A stretch of DNA of 64,000 nucleotides, from contig MNCI01007937.1 of the NCBI GenBank assembly GCA_015680685.1, positions 125,290 to 189,289 on the forward strand, in the 5' to 3' direction. Numbering within the stretch: the stretch's first letter is position 1; every line of letters begins with the position of its first letter. The DNA is from Gnetum montanum (Eukaryota > Streptophyta > Gnetopsida > Gnetales > Gnetaceae). Both the position numbers and the translations under genes were made by a program. Below the pieces are notes generated by a model. The model was given only the letters and a program-made list of their open reading frames with translations, had not been told where the DNA came from and did not search any database. Positions 47,382-60,120 of this stretch are shown piece by piece.

Positions 47382-47390
47382 TATTTATAT
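47382..47390 (+). promoter_or_regulatory. Putative TATA box of ABA4
   Basis: TATTTATAT lies about 120 bp before the ATG at 47512, within a CpG-retaining stretch (46860-47480). A start of transcription near 47415 is inferred. Confidence 0.5.
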
Positions 47391-47511
47391 CTGGTTCCGC
47401 TTGGTTCATTCCGCGAAGATCCTGCAGATGCAGCTTTAGGCGAGGGCAGCTATGGCGTGTTTAGGTTTGTCTACGTCTCAGGCAGCGTTGCTCTCATTCC
47501 AGGTGTTCATA

Positions 47512-50264
47512 ATGTCTTCTGGTTTTTGTAGACTAAGATTTGGTTGTTGTTGCCGGGAGCTTTTTAACTTTTGTTTTAAAGAGTCTTAATTTGATTATTT
47601 GGTGCAATGTTCCGTACAACGTTCAGCCATTGAAAGCATCAGAATGCTGTGTTGGAAGGAAATTTGGTGTTTACCGTGATTCGCAGACTACTCGGAGTAA
47701 TTCTGCAATCAGAGTCAAACCTGGTGTTTCACAAAGGAAAGGATCTTTTACGAGAGCTTCATGTAAGCATTGCAACCGAATTTGAATTTGATTTCAGTAA
47801 ATTGATGTTTTCGTTTTATTCAAGCTAGTCTCATATTTAATGACCATGTGCTGATTGTTTTCATCGATGTTATGATGCCATCTTCAAAAAAGATTTAAAG
47901 TGACAACGGTAGACTATTTAAAGTGCTTCTGCTGGAAAGGCGGAAAGTGAAATTATTTAATAGAAAAAGACCTAGTCATTTAAACGAAGCGTCAAATTTG
48001 TGCGGTTTTAAATTGGAAGCTTTCTAAAGACCAAATTAAATAAAATAAAAAGAAATTGCAAGACATTTCCTGTCTAGTGTTTTGCAGTTTAGAATTCAAG
48101 TTCGAAAGGGAAGTTCGTACGTTATTGCCTCAATCTTAAAATAGCTCGTTTAGTCCCTTCTGTTTTTTATCTTCGCTGTAGGAATGTATTCTTAAATTTG
48201 GACCTTGGGGTTTGCAGGCATAATTAGGCTTCATTTTCAAGACATTCACAAACTTCTCTGGATCCGATCTAAAACTTGTGGACAATTATTTTGAAGCTTT
48301 GAACTGTCACTTTATTGCAAGAAAAGTATTTCTTGAGGGGGAATACATGCCGTTGGATTTTGGTCACGTTTTCTTCCCTATCGTCTTCGATGTTCATACA
48401 TTTAGTTAATCAATTTTGCTGATGTAATGGGTCCGTGTTCATGTTTTTTGTTTTTTCTAGAAGTTCCAAAGGAATTTCTGGTTGTTCAGAAACCAAAAAA
48501 GGGGGAAAAGGAAAAAAGAAAGAAAACAAAAGAAAATCTTGCTGCAACTTTTTTATCGACTGTGTTATTTGTGCCTGATCATCCCTAAAATTTTTATTGC
48601 AGTGGCTGGAAATTCACACATTGCCAGTACCATCTTCACCGCTGGAACAACCATAGTCATACCATTCTACACTCTCATGGTTTTTGCACCACATTCTAGG
48701 CTGGTAATATAATTTCATTGATGACATCAGCGGTATTGTTATCTTTTTAAAACACACTACTGAAATGCCACCCACGGCTGAAATGTCTGGAAGTGATCAG
48801 CAAACCGGGTCAATGAAACCTACAACATTATCTGTTCTAACATGAATTGCTGTCTTATAGGTATCATAAATGCATATACTATTTGATTTTTTTTATCAAA
48901 ACTATTTTAAAACAAAATTCTTACGAGTACTACAAGGCTTGAATTGTAGTTTCAAATTTGTGAAAAAGTGATGCTAAAAGCAGAAATCGTGGAAATAATT
49001 ATGCATGAAAACTGTAATGGTCACGACTAATGTGTTTTGATATCCAAAAGAGCCACATTTTAAAAAAATATTTTGGTCAACTAATAGCAGCAAGAAAATA
49101 TAGGATGTGCTTCATTTATTTAGGAATTAATTGCTGTTTTCGTTCTTATTGGATCATTGTACGATACAGGTAACAGATCCTTTTCTACTTAATTGTAGCG
49201 TTTTACCCCTACTTGTATTGATTGATGGAGCCATAAGTCCATGATGTCTTATATTCCTTAGATTTATAACAGTCCTTTCTATGTAAATATGCGTATGTCT
49301 TAAAGAGGTTGTACATAATAATGTAATTGTTGGCAAAGTGTGCTAAAATAGTCTGTTCATGTTAATATGTGGTCAATGTAAGCTGCCTTAAAATGCAGAT
49401 TTTTGTTAGGTTTGTACCCAGAATAATCGAACTTCTAGCATCTTTGTACAAAAGAAAATAAACCAACAAAAAACATGCAGCTTAGTTATTATTGCATGAG
49501 TACTAGGTTTGCTGTTTCTGTCTTTGGGGAACATTTAAATATGGATCTTCGCATAGGATTTGTTTTCATTCCTAGAAGACATTGTGGGATTCCACTGACC
49601 TAATGGAATCTCAAAGAAGATTATAGGATTGATCTCATCTGGAATTTCTAAATTCAATGCCTTTAGCAAGCACCAAACTTCACTGAACCCATTCAAATGA
49701 CACATGATCAAGCTTCCTGGTTTCAGCTCAAACTGGGAGAGATTCTTTGCTGGGCAAGCTGGCATGGATGATGGTGAAAGATATTGAAATTCAATCCTGA
49801 AATTATGTAAGTATCTATAATAGTGTTGTTGCATGTTACCTCTGAGTCAACCCATAATCTAATGCCTGATTTCATTTTTTTTTAAATAATAAAAACTATG
49901 TTTCCAAACTATTGGGGTCTTTTATGGATGACACCGTAAGCTGTATTAGGTGTTGGAATCCTAGGCAAGTTTCTTTACGGTTCATAAGGAAAATGAGGAT
50001 TTTTAATGATTAACAGGATTGATGACCTGTTAAAATATTCCATATACTATGAAGGACTAGAATGAGAAGCGTTTGTATAGAAGAGAAGTATCACAGGAAA
50101 AGAATTATGGTTAACATAAAAATACTGATGAAATGATAAGGGTCAAGGTACGTTGACATGCGAAGGAAGCATGCTCATATACAGAATATCTTGGATATGT
50201 TGTACATAGTCATGTGCCTAAAATCTTGTACAAGTCATGACTTGGAAGAACAGAATTTAATCCA

Positions 50265-50300
<36 letters not shown>

Positions 50301-53300
50301 GAAAGGCAAGTATCAACAATTGTGGGTGGCCCTTGCCTCTTTTTTAAACAGGTAAAAGATGATTTTATTAGTAATACAAATTGGAATGCAACCAAAAATT
50401 ACTTAGGATCTTAGAGATCAACTAGGGATAATGGTCAAAAGTCTTTAACATCATTACAAACTTCAAGAAAAGCAACAAAAATTGTATCCATCACCCTTAC
50501 GGTAGCAACCTATTCACAACATCAATGATCAATTTCCATTTTTTCTGTTTAAATTGTGCTAGTTTTAAAGACTTGGATAGCTAAATTATATTTCATAATG
50601 TATTGTCATTGAAGCATTGCATAGTTGGTTAGATGTTGCAACATTTAGTTTGTAAGTCACAAGTTTGATTCTGATGGGTATGCTGATTTGACACACTGTT
50701 ATGTTCTACGTAAGTTTTATGAAAGTTTCTTACTGGCTATAGGGCCACAGAATACATATAGTCATCTAGTGTTGGTTTTGACAACCCCTAAATTGTTTCA
50801 GGTTATTACGGCTGTCTCCAAGATGAAAATGATAATCAGTCTTAAGCTTTGATTCAATCAATCATAAATCTTTCCAATGTTAAGTTATCATTACAACAGG
50901 GAGCAATTGCTCACTATTCAAGTCTACAAAGTTTTAGACTAGAATTTGAAACTCAACCCACATGAATCAAGTTCTTTCTACTCCACAAAAACTTTCCAAT
51001 GAGGTGATTCAATTGAAACACAATGGTAAGGTAAAAGTTCAAGTGAACATAAATACTGGCGAAGTATTTTTTTAATGAATATTATAGACTGCACAATCCT
51101 AAGCAACATTCTGAGAAATTTGTCTGCAATTCCTCCCTTTATATGTATATATAACTCAGGAAGTCTAGGTTAGTCAAATAGGGAAAGCACCTCTCGTGGT
51201 CTTTAATGTTTATGGAGAGACAAAGAAACATATGATTGTTAAGAAAAAGACCAAGAGGAGATAGCTCGTTAGTTGGAAACTTTTCTTCATGTCTCACATA
51301 ACCCTTGCTTAAACCCCCAAGCCTCTTCGTTGTCCCATCCGCTTTGTATTGCATGAGAAATAGCACTGATGCTGTTCATGAGGCTTGCTTTTCTGTCTTA
51401 TGCTTTTCGTGAGGCTATCATCTTTCTATTTAATAGGTTTTGATCCAAGCAAATTTTTCTTACTAGTTGTGAGTTGTTCATGATTGTTACAATGAACAGA
51501 TTTATGTTGCTTTTTAATACTAAAGTTATAGCCTTCAATTTTGGTTTTTTTGACTTAGAATAATTTCAAATTTATAAAGAAATCCTCAATTTAATTATAT
51601 TGCAAATATCATTATCATCCTAGCCTTGTCCCAACTCTATTGTGAATATATGATGTTTTAATTTCTCTGAATTTTGTGAGTTTAGTCCCTTCCATAAGTT
51701 TTAGTTTTCAGATTGTGTTTGTCCTATTGTTTTGTGCTGTAGGATGTTTAATTGCTCAAGGACAACTAGGAGTTAGTTTTCAAATCATTTTATATGATGT
51801 TAACGTTTTTGTGATTCACACACAGTTGTTGAAATTGGACTTCTATTCCAGGATGTTTTTATGTGAGATTATTCTCTTTGATATCTATATGCAGACCAAG
51901 AGAGCAATGGAAAGTAAGATTCCTTATATTGTACTTGGAGCTCTGTACGCGTATCTCCTCTATCAGTCATGGACACCAGAAACTCTGCATCTAATGTTTG
52001 CAAGCAAGTATTGGCTTCCAGAGGTAATTGTTGTTCAGCTTCTGTTTTAAGGCTTTTTTTAAAAAATTCATCTTAAAAGCATAACATTGTTATTGGTTTT
52101 TGTGTATATTCAATGCACAAACATTTTGTTCAAGAAAAATTAAGTTTATCAGCTTTAGAATGGGCTGTTTAACCTACTGCATTCACAGTTACCAGGAATA
52201 ACAAGGATGTTCTCAACTGAGCTGACTGTGGCTTCTGCATGGTTACACCTTTTGGCAGTGGACCTCTTTGCAGCAAGGTTGACAGTAACGCATCCAGGAA
52301 CTCTTGTTCTGATAAATTCAATATATTAACAATATTCAGTTATTTTAATTCTTTACCGCTGATTATATCTTTTTTCAGGCAAGTCTTCCATGATGGTTTA
52401 AAAGAGAACATTGAAACACGACATTCTATTATTCTATGTCTTCTCTTTTGCCCGATCGGGATCATGACACATATGGTAACAAAGGTAATTGCTGAACAAC
52501 AGAATCCAAAAATATAAATGTGACAAAGATTTCTGATACATTCTCAGAACTAAATATATTGTCTGGTTTATATATCCATTGCCAATTTGTAGAGCATTGA
52601 AACCTTCTTTCGATTGCAAGGTTCTGGACCTTGTCACCTCAGTCTTTTTCTTTTTCAGCAGTTTATGCTCAAATCATCCTTTGGCAATGGCATAAGGTAA
52701 AAGAAGATGTTATGATTTTTTGCTAATACAGTCGTGGCTTGTGAACTTGGAACCAATGTTAAATCGGCAAACATGTATTGCTTCTCCAGCTATTTGAAAC
52801 ATAAAATAATAATAATAATAATAATAACGAAATCATCATAGCATAATTCATATACTTCTTGTGGATGTAAACCATTTCCTGATAATCATTGTAGCATTGG
52901 ATTCCCTTTTAATCCAATAAAAATAATTTACTTATTAAGGATGAACACCACGTTTTCTTACTATGGTTTACATTTGTGTATGTTAGATGTAAGTGGGGTA
53001 TTACACTTACAAATTTGGTTGATTTTTTTAAAATTTTGGTATTAAATTTGTTTTAATAAATTTTTTGAAACTCATATCATGTAATAGATCCAGAGGGCCT
53101 ATGAACGTAATAAAATTTCAGTTTCAGTTCAATTTCTCATAAAGTCCAGAATTATAAGCAAATGTTACAAAACACAAAAAATGGGAAAAAGAAAAACAAA
53201 AGAAAAATGAATTCATTTAAATGAGTTCATACATTACAAGCAAGTGTGATTCATTTAAAGAGCTAAAAATTTTAATCATAGGATTATTTAATTGCGATGA

Positions 53301-53709
53301 TGCTGTTTTTGAATGCAGAAATGAACGTGCTATAGAATCAACTGAAGTAATTAAAAAAAAAAAGATTGGAAACGAAAAAGAACTGCTTTTAGTTGTAATG
53401 CTGATTCCAAAGTATATTTAAAAATCTAAAATACCCTTTCTGAAAAATCAGAACTTTCACAGGATGTTTCTTTCACCAAAATACCATTGAAGACAAGCAA
53501 AATCCCTACTAATTTTCGACACAAATTCATGCATTTATCAGAATGATTCTTATCAGTGTAGTTTTTACTCTAGATGTAGTTAGTTGTAATGTACTGTTCT
53601 TAGTGCATATGCCGAAGAAGTTGGAGTAATCTGACATTACCAATTATAAAAAAGGGTCATTACATAACAAATTTTACATTTTACAATATGTTGCAGAATG
53701 ATACACTAA
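47512..53709 (+). CDS. ABA4: ABA4 / neoxanthin-deficient 4 homologue, multi-exon
   Basis: ABA4 is a plastid membrane protein required for making neoxanthin from violaxanthin, the step feeding abscisic acid synthesis. Exons: 1 (47512 to 47762), 2 (48603-48703), 3 (51895-52023), 4 (52189-52277), 5 (from 52379). All joins use GT-AG and keep phase. Diagnostic motifs: [17 protein letters not shown] (exon 2), [20 protein letters not shown] (exon 3), [20 protein letters not shown] (exon 4), [17 protein letters not shown] (exon 5). Total about 225-235 residues, near the ~220 of Arabidopsis. Exon 1 is a Ser/Arg/Lys-rich plastid transit-like region. Two 3' ends are possible: read-through of the exon 5 donor to a stop at 52517 ([13 protein letters not shown]), or splicing at 52484 to 52659-52696 and 53697, with a stop at 53709 ([16 protein letters not shown]). 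The second uses strong splice sites. Problem: the exon 1 frame (open from 47540) has no ATG; the ATG at 47512 ([10 protein letters not shown]) is one base out of frame. This could be a sequence error or an inactivating indel. Confidence 0.88.
50264..50297. repeat. Poly(A) run
   Basis: A homopolymer of about 33 A residues inside ABA4 intron 2; possibly the tail of a retroposed sequence. Confidence 0.9.
50590..50730 (+). repeat. Probable tRNA-derived SINE in ABA4 intron 2
   Basis: CATAGTTGGTTAGATG resembles a pol III A box. About 30 bases on, AAGTTTGATTCTGATGGG resembles a B box (GGTTCGANTCC). There is no intact acceptor stem, so it is not a functional tRNA gene. Confidence 0.5.
52806..52827. 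repeat. (AAT)n microsatellite
   Basis: About seven AAT/ATA units between the putative ABA4 exons 6 and 7. Confidence 0.9.
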
Positions 53710-53727
53710 ACAGCATTGCTTAGCAAG

Positions 53728-56220
53728 GTAAGTACAATGTGACTTCCTTTACCCTTGTATCATGAAATGAAATCTCAATCTTGGTTTCATGATGCAATCT
53801 ACAAAACACATCTTTCACTTCATTGTTGGGTACACACCATTGGCCAGAATTTTTATCAGTTATTTTTCATTCAAGTTTTGCAGTTAAATGTCCTGGTAGT
53901 TATCAGCAAAATGTGAATAATCAAATGGGTCAAATTATGAATTTAAAGCTGTATACAAATTTTTTTTAGGCACTAACGATGTTGTGGAGGACATTTAGAG
54001 GAATTAAAGGAACCATGAATCAACTGTCTACCATCTCTAATGATTGAGAGTAATATCTGTTTGGATGCTTTATGTTTTTTCCCAATTTTTTCAAAACTTT
54101 GTTATATGTTATCATTATCAATACATGCTTTTGATCTTTTGCTTTCAAAAACATTTAGGATGGATAGAGGACTTGGCGCTGTCACAAACCATTTGCATAT
54201 TTTGTAAATGATGAAGATGATTTGTAAAATCAATCGGCGATTCATGTTTTTTAAAGATCATTTTTGTAACAGGAAAGATGCTGCCATCCTCATTAGTTTC
54301 TTATTCTTCAGGCCAGAAGGGTCTGAAACATCTGTTTTAAATAGATGTGAAATATATTCATCTGTAAAATCAAACAGAGATTTATGTTTTGTTTAAAGAT
54401 CATTCAGGCAACAGGAAAGATGCTCCCCTCCATTTTTTATTCTTCAGGCCAAAAGGGTCTGAAGCATATCATTTTTAGTAAATTTTAAAACTTTTATTTG
54501 TTTGCTCCTGCAGGCTTTGTTAGCCATAAATATATTTTGGATTAGGGTATTTTGGTTGATGAGCTGCTTCACTTAGCTGCTATTTAAAAAATGTATTCTG
54601 TTATATCTAAGTTAATGCTAGCAAGGCATATGATATAATTAATTGAAATTACATGGAATTGATTTTATAGAGATTTGGTTTTCCTGCACATTGGATTATA
54701 AAATTAAAACAATGTTATATTAATTTAAATTTTGTTATTTCTGTAAATGAATATAAGAAAGGTAATATTCAAACAGCTGATGGGCTCCTCTTAACTTAGT
54801 TATATATTTATAATTTTGCCAAGAAAATCTCATGATAAATGGAATATTGTGGGAGTAAATGAATCAAAGAAATAAGGTTGGAAAGCTATTTTACCATGTT
54901 TTGTGGTTTAAAGCTATATATCTATGGAAACCTTTGGGTTGTTCTGCATTGTTTAAAGCTTTACACCATGAGTTGTTAGTGGCAATAAAGTTTATTCACC
55001 TTTGTGGCTTTAAAAATATTAATTAGTTGTTAGTTTTAGTATCTTGTTTTTCATGTAATTTGAATCGTGGAGTCAGCAAACTTCTAATTTTGACTTGGCT
55101 AAGATAGAATCAGGATTTTTTTGTTAAAAAAAAATAGAAAAAAAAATCTATGAAATCAAACAGTGGTATGTGTTTTTTAAGATCATTTAAAGAAGTTAGA
55201 TAAATTTATTTTAAACAACTACAGATATAATATTTTTCAATAATATTTGTGACAAGGTTTTAAGAAATATATAATAGTTGAAGATTGGCCAACATGTTGA
55301 AAATGAGCGTTCTCACACAAATGAAACCATTCTATTATTTGAAACATCATCACATTAAAATATTTTATTGATAATGCAAAACGTTAAAACATGAATCCTT
55401 TTATTTGTTTCATGGATTTTTCTCAAGCCTTTCACTTAGTCATATGTTAGTTAGCACTATTGGCTAAACCATAAATATTGATTCTCATGACAATGTGTTT
55501 ATTCCAAAGATAATGTATGTTTCATTTGTCCAATAGAATCAAAAGGTCTATTGAGGCAATAAAAATTAGATTCAAAGGTTGAGTTCAATAGTACTTACAA
55601 TAATTGGTATGCCTTTTCACTTATGTAAAGTAAGTATGCGATTCCAATGACTAACTTTAGCATTAAATTTATTTTAGAGATAATTTTTTCTTCTCTGTGC
55701 AAAATTAGCAATATCCATTCTAAGAGACTAGAAAGGAAAATCCTATGATAAATCTCCTCATTCATAACAAGAAGCTTCTATAAGTACAAAGTAACAAAAA
55801 TCTAAGAATTAAAATAAAATGTATTATAATTTCAAATCAAAATAACATTAATAGTAAAAAAAAGATTATTAATAACAAAACATTTTACTACCATACCTAC
55901 CTTAATGTATATTCCATTACTTTGATAATTAATTTTAAAATGGGTTTTCATAGCACAGGTTTGTAACTTAGCTGATTCAAAACCTAATGAAATGTAAAAT
56001 ACAGTATTAATTTGTATTTATTTTTAACTTAAAAATAATTTTTTATACTTGCTCTTGTCTCTATGTCCTTCTAATTAAAGCTTCAAACAATATAATCCAG
56101 TGGTATAAATATTTGTGGATGAACTTTGCCCACCAATATCTCAAATTTCTGCAAATTTTTACCGTTTTTAATCCATTCTTTAAAAAACCCGAATTTTACC
56201 ATACTATTTTCTCATCTGCA
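53728..56220. other. 3' flank of ABA4 and intergenic DNA
   Basis: A possible 3' UTR exon starts after TTTTTTTTAG at 53970. The rest is AT-rich. A decayed direct repeat of about 140 bp occurs at 54222-54335 and 54364-54475 (shared AACAGGAAAGATGCT and TTCTTCAGGCCA motifs), with a partial third copy near 55145. Confidence 0.5.
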
Positions 56221-56226
56221 GCTTAG

Positions 56227-56330
56227 AATTGTCCATGGTAAATTTTTTTACGTCCGTATTCAATATTCCATGTACTACAATTGTCCATGGTAAATTTGTT
56301 ACATCCGTATACAATATTCCATGTACTGGT
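56227..56330. repeat. 52-bp tandem repeat, two copies
   Basis: The unit starting AATTGTCCATGGTAAATTT recurs with a 52-base period (56227 and 56279) and a few differences. Confidence 0.88.
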
Positions 56331-57017
56331 ATCGGACAGTCTGTATTCAAGTCCTGTACATTAAAAGGATAAAAGTTACCTGCTTTCCCAAGGCATCTTC
56401 AGCAAGTGGCCCATTTCATTTTCAATATTTTGGCTGTCTTGTCATTTGCCTCTGTACTGGCTTCCACTCCACTCCTATCATGTGTGTAAGAAATGAAAAA
56501 GCCTTCTGGACAGAGTCTTTAAATAACATCTTGACTCTCCGTATTATTCCTCTCCTTTTTCTGCTTTTTGCAGAAATGATCAAACAAAGGGCATAAGAAG
56601 CATGTGCTCGATAGTTTGTTTCTTTGTAACTTTGAGAAAGATTCTCTTGAGATGAGAATGGGACCCGGGCGGCTGGAATTTATCGTATTCAGGGGAAAAT
56701 GACATTGGCTCAGCAAAGTTGCAGTAGTAGGTGGGATGAAATATGATTTCATGGAAAAAATTTTCTTCCCCTGCCAGAATTCATGATTTGAGCACCTACT
56801 GACATAAAGCTGTCTTCCTTCTTTTAAAAATCCCAGAGACATTGCATTCACACACAATCTTGCTTTCACATTCAACACGTTTTTGTTTTTGTTTTTTGGG
56901 TTGGTGTGTTCAAAACCAGCGTGATTTTAAGACTGGAATCGTTCAAGCAGGGGAGAAATATACATTTTTTGTGGGTAGATGCAGATCCATGCTCAAGATT
57001 CCTTTCTCACCTTACTG

Positions 57018-57026
57018 TATTTATAG
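57018..57026 (+). promoter_or_regulatory. TATA-like box upstream of the 57173 ORF
   Basis: TATTTATAG lies 147 bp before the ATG at 57173 and 109 bp before the upstream ATG at 57135. A (GCA)n run (57045-57061) falls in the presumed leader. Confidence 0.45.
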
Positions 57027-57172
57027 CTTTCTCATGTGAACTGAGCAGCAGCAGCAGCAGAAGCATCACAGCATCACACGGAAAGATCCAAGATACAGTC
57101 TAGAGTGTCTAGAGCCTTGTATTGCAAAAATTTCATGGCCAGAAAAATGGGTTCCTCATCTTCTTCATCCTC

Positions 57173-57541
57173 ATGGACCAGAAGAAGAAATATTCCCAGA
57201 AGAGGGAAGGTCAAAGCAGCAGTGGTGGCCTCTCTTATCTGCTCAATCACATCTCTGGTCAAGTGGAAGACTTCTTTTCAATCAATCCACTGAAGGATCT
57301 GGAAATCACCCTTGTGTTCCTGTCAATGGCTACACCAAGAAAACTGGCAGAGAGATGCCTGGTAGTTTTTTCTTGTCCAGTAATGCTTTTGGGTCTTTCT
57401 GCTTTTAGATCTTTCTTGGCTCTGCTTGGACTAGAGGAATATAGGGTAATCACTTCTGTGGTTCAAAAGGGATTTTCAATTGTATGGACTGTTTTGACAG
57501 TGCCAAGAGTGACCAATCTTGGTGAGAGAATGATATGTTGA
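57173..57541 (+). CDS. Uncharacterised 122-residue protein (candidate gene)
   Basis: Not recognised. It is an uninterrupted frame starting MDQKKKYSQKREGQSSSG with a basic, Ser-rich N-terminus, then LLNHISGQVEDFFSINPLKD. A hydrophobic middle follows (LVVFSCPVMLLGLSAFRSFL, about residues 65-85, possibly membrane-associated), and the end is VPRVTNLGERMIC. It is the longest plausible stop-free frame with plant-like codon use outside ABA4 and lies in a repeat-free stretch behind a TATA box. An ATG 38 bases upstream (57135, good context) opens an overlapping frame of 52 residues (MARKMGSSSSSSSW) that ends at 57293, so the start choice is uncertain. No introns seen. It could be one exon of a larger gene. 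Confidence 0.45.
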   Translation: MDQKKKYSQKREGQSSSGGLSYLLNHISGQVEDFFSINPLKDLEITLVFLSMATPRKLAERCLVVFSCPVMLLGLSAFRSFLALLGLEEYRVITSVVQKGFSIVWTVLTVPRVTNLGERMIC

Positions 57542-59100
57542 TCAGGATCCAAAATAATGGGTTTTCTTGCACATCTATGTCATTCTGTTTTTGAGTCTTT
57601 TGGAGCATCACTTTGTACCATCAGCAGGGCAGGGTCAAGGTGGGCTTTCAGTTATATGTAATGGAATTGACCCAATATAGACAGATTTTGATGGAAGACT
57701 GAAATAGATTCTTTCTTGCATATTTGCTTTTTAAGATGACATTACAGATAATATCAATATTATATAACCCCTGATTAATCTTCAGGACATGTACATCTCA
57801 GATTTAGTGCTTAAAAACCACTTTAAATTACAAAGTGGACCGATATGTTTCTGACTTACTAAATCAAACTGCACCAGTTGCTCTACCAACTGTTTCAAAT
57901 AAAAAGAGTTTTTTTGAAGTTTTCTTTTCCAAAATACGTGATGTTTTCAGATTCTATCGGGCAGGGGCTTCTTGAGACATCAACGAGAAATTTCTAATAC
58001 TGCTTAATAGAATCAGAACCAGGAAACCAGGAAAGTTATTAGAGTTCTTGTGAGATACTGAATATTGTTGCTTTATGTTCTACAATTAACAATCTAGGAA
58101 ATATTTTCTGTTATTTGTTTACACTTATGATTCTTCTTATCTCACAAATACACAGAGCAGAAGGTACTCAATTGGACTTCTTGGCATTAATGTTACTGTA
58201 ATCGTGAAGCAGCACATACTGAAAGATTTGGTTAGGATAGGGCTACCTTAGTTGGGAAGAAATTTTGGGCGGACTTTCATTAATAAAATTTATCTAGCTT
58301 AAAGGACCAAAAACAACGTTCGGGGAGAACTCAAGGGATTTAGAACCAAATCGCAGTTTGGAACTGTCATTCCTAAACAACTTACCTGTAGCCTACGTCA
58401 CCTAACGTAAACGGGCATGTCTCTTACGCAAATTTGTTTTAAGGAATGAAAGAGGTTTCACATGAGATTTGTTTGAAGAATTTCACGGCCTTCCCAGGAA
58501 ATAATGTTTGAGGCATGAGTTTCACAACCAGTTTAAACCTAGATAGTTTAGCTAATCGTTTTTTATTATGTGTTATAACTTTAGATTTCTTCGATCTGTA
58601 TGAGTGAAAGCATATCTTTAGTATAATGTATTAGGATTAGGTTTTGTTCCAGTACATTTGCTCGAATATTAGGTACTTTCAAAGAAACTTTTTTAAATTG
58701 GTAGAGAGCTGAATGGGGCACACGTACCCTTCAGATTTATTGTTGAATCTTTGTCACACTCATTCTAAACACCACAATACATATACCCTTAACGCCTACC
58801 ACTTTTATTAAAGAAAACAATCTAAAGTTTTGAAAATCAATATGTTTTACTAAAAATTTCTAACCCAACTCTTTAGTCTACCGGAAGGATGGGCCCGTTA
58901 TTTTGATATCACACGTTTGGGGGGCCCAAGAGAAAACGCTAAATATACATAATAACATTTATCTATATTTTGTTTCATATAATTTGTTATTTCTCCAACC
59001 CCATTGCTAATTTTCAAAGGGGGAAAATATCTAATGATATAGTATAAATAAATTTCTCAAACACAAAACTCCAACCAACTCAATCAATTCTATTCTTAAG
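57542..59100. other. Intergenic, no feature seen
   Basis: AT-rich sequence without a domain-bearing ORF or an obvious repeat. Confidence 0.5.
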
Positions 59101-59360
59101 GTTGACAATTGTCATGTGAATATTTTAATGTTTATTGATGATTTAGTCCTAATTACAAAAACTAAAGTCCAAATGAAATGCATGCTACAAATCTTAGATT
59201 ATTTTTGTGTTGTTTCAAGGATGAAAGTCAGTGTTACTAGATCATACAAAAATAATTTTTATCTTGGTTTTGAACAAATTGAAATTTTCTCATACAATGA
59301 TTTAGGCATTGTATTTCTAAATAAGTATCAAGTAAAAACTATATCTTTCAAAGGGTCTTA
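59101..59360 (+). pseudogene. Non-LTR reverse transcriptase fragment
   Basis: The open frame 59116-59361 reads ILMFIDDLVLITKT, a form of the LINE YADD catalytic box (FIDD), then MLQILDYFCVVSRMKVSV, which fits the L..FC...GL.VN pattern after it. The flanks have no further RT motifs, so this is a short decayed piece. Confidence 0.65.
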
Positions 59361-60120
59361 ATTAGTATGCATGTTTTATACAATTGTGCATAAAAACAAA
59401 CTCAAAATATTCAAAGGTCATGATAGACAAATTTATCAATGGAAGAGCTTAGAAGGCATATTTGGATACCTTGTAAACAAATAATATTTTTCTTTTCATT
59501 TCTAGCCTATGGAGTCTTTTGCTTGGAAACTAGCTTTATTTCCTATTAAATTCAATCCTTGCATATGTATTTTGAGGTTAGGAAAAGTCTCTTCATCTAG
59601 ACCTACCTACCACCCCAAAATTCTTATTCATTATTCTCTTCAATTCTAGTATGTGTTTCCTAAGATAATCATATATCTATTTTAGACTTTTTAATAATAA
59701 TAATTAAATTCATTTAGGGTATCATCTATGTTTCTAAAATATGATCTAAATGGTATTTTCTAGCCTTAAAAGTTTATAAATTAAAAAATCTATCAACTAC
59801 AAGATCAAATAACCTACTATAAGATATTTGACTATTGAGATTGTTTAGAAGATTTAAGTTTAGTCCCAAATGACATAATTCAAAGTTGATGAGTTACTAT
59901 AATGCATAAAATTCTAGTTTTAATTTTTTTATTATATTTCTCTATAATTCTTTTATTATTTCATGTTACCTATATGTTTTCAGGTGTATTTATAATCAAA
60001 TTATTTTGAGTTCTAATACCCCTCCTATTAATCTTTCTAGTCAATGTTCATGTATATGCTACAACACTAATCTATTTTATTTAAGTCTCTTCTAAATATA
60101 ATTCATATATAATTTACCTA

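Larger units (their letters stand above)
48704..51894 (+). other. ABA4 intron 2 (3.2 kb)
   Basis: Large intron between the [11 protein letters not shown] and [10 protein letters not shown] exons. It contains a 33-34-base A run (50264-50297) and a probable SINE (50590-50730). No host exon was seen inside. Introns of this size are common in conifers. Confidence 0.8.

Noticed and set aside
50600-50660. tRNA gene
   Set aside because: A/B-box-like motifs are present but no complete cloverleaf or acceptor stem; better explained as a SINE. The same holds for 60121-60275 and 60898-61075.
53221-53421. 66-codon ORF in the ABA4 3' region
   Set aside because: Low complexity, Lys-rich and without homology I can recall; it falls in a probable intron.
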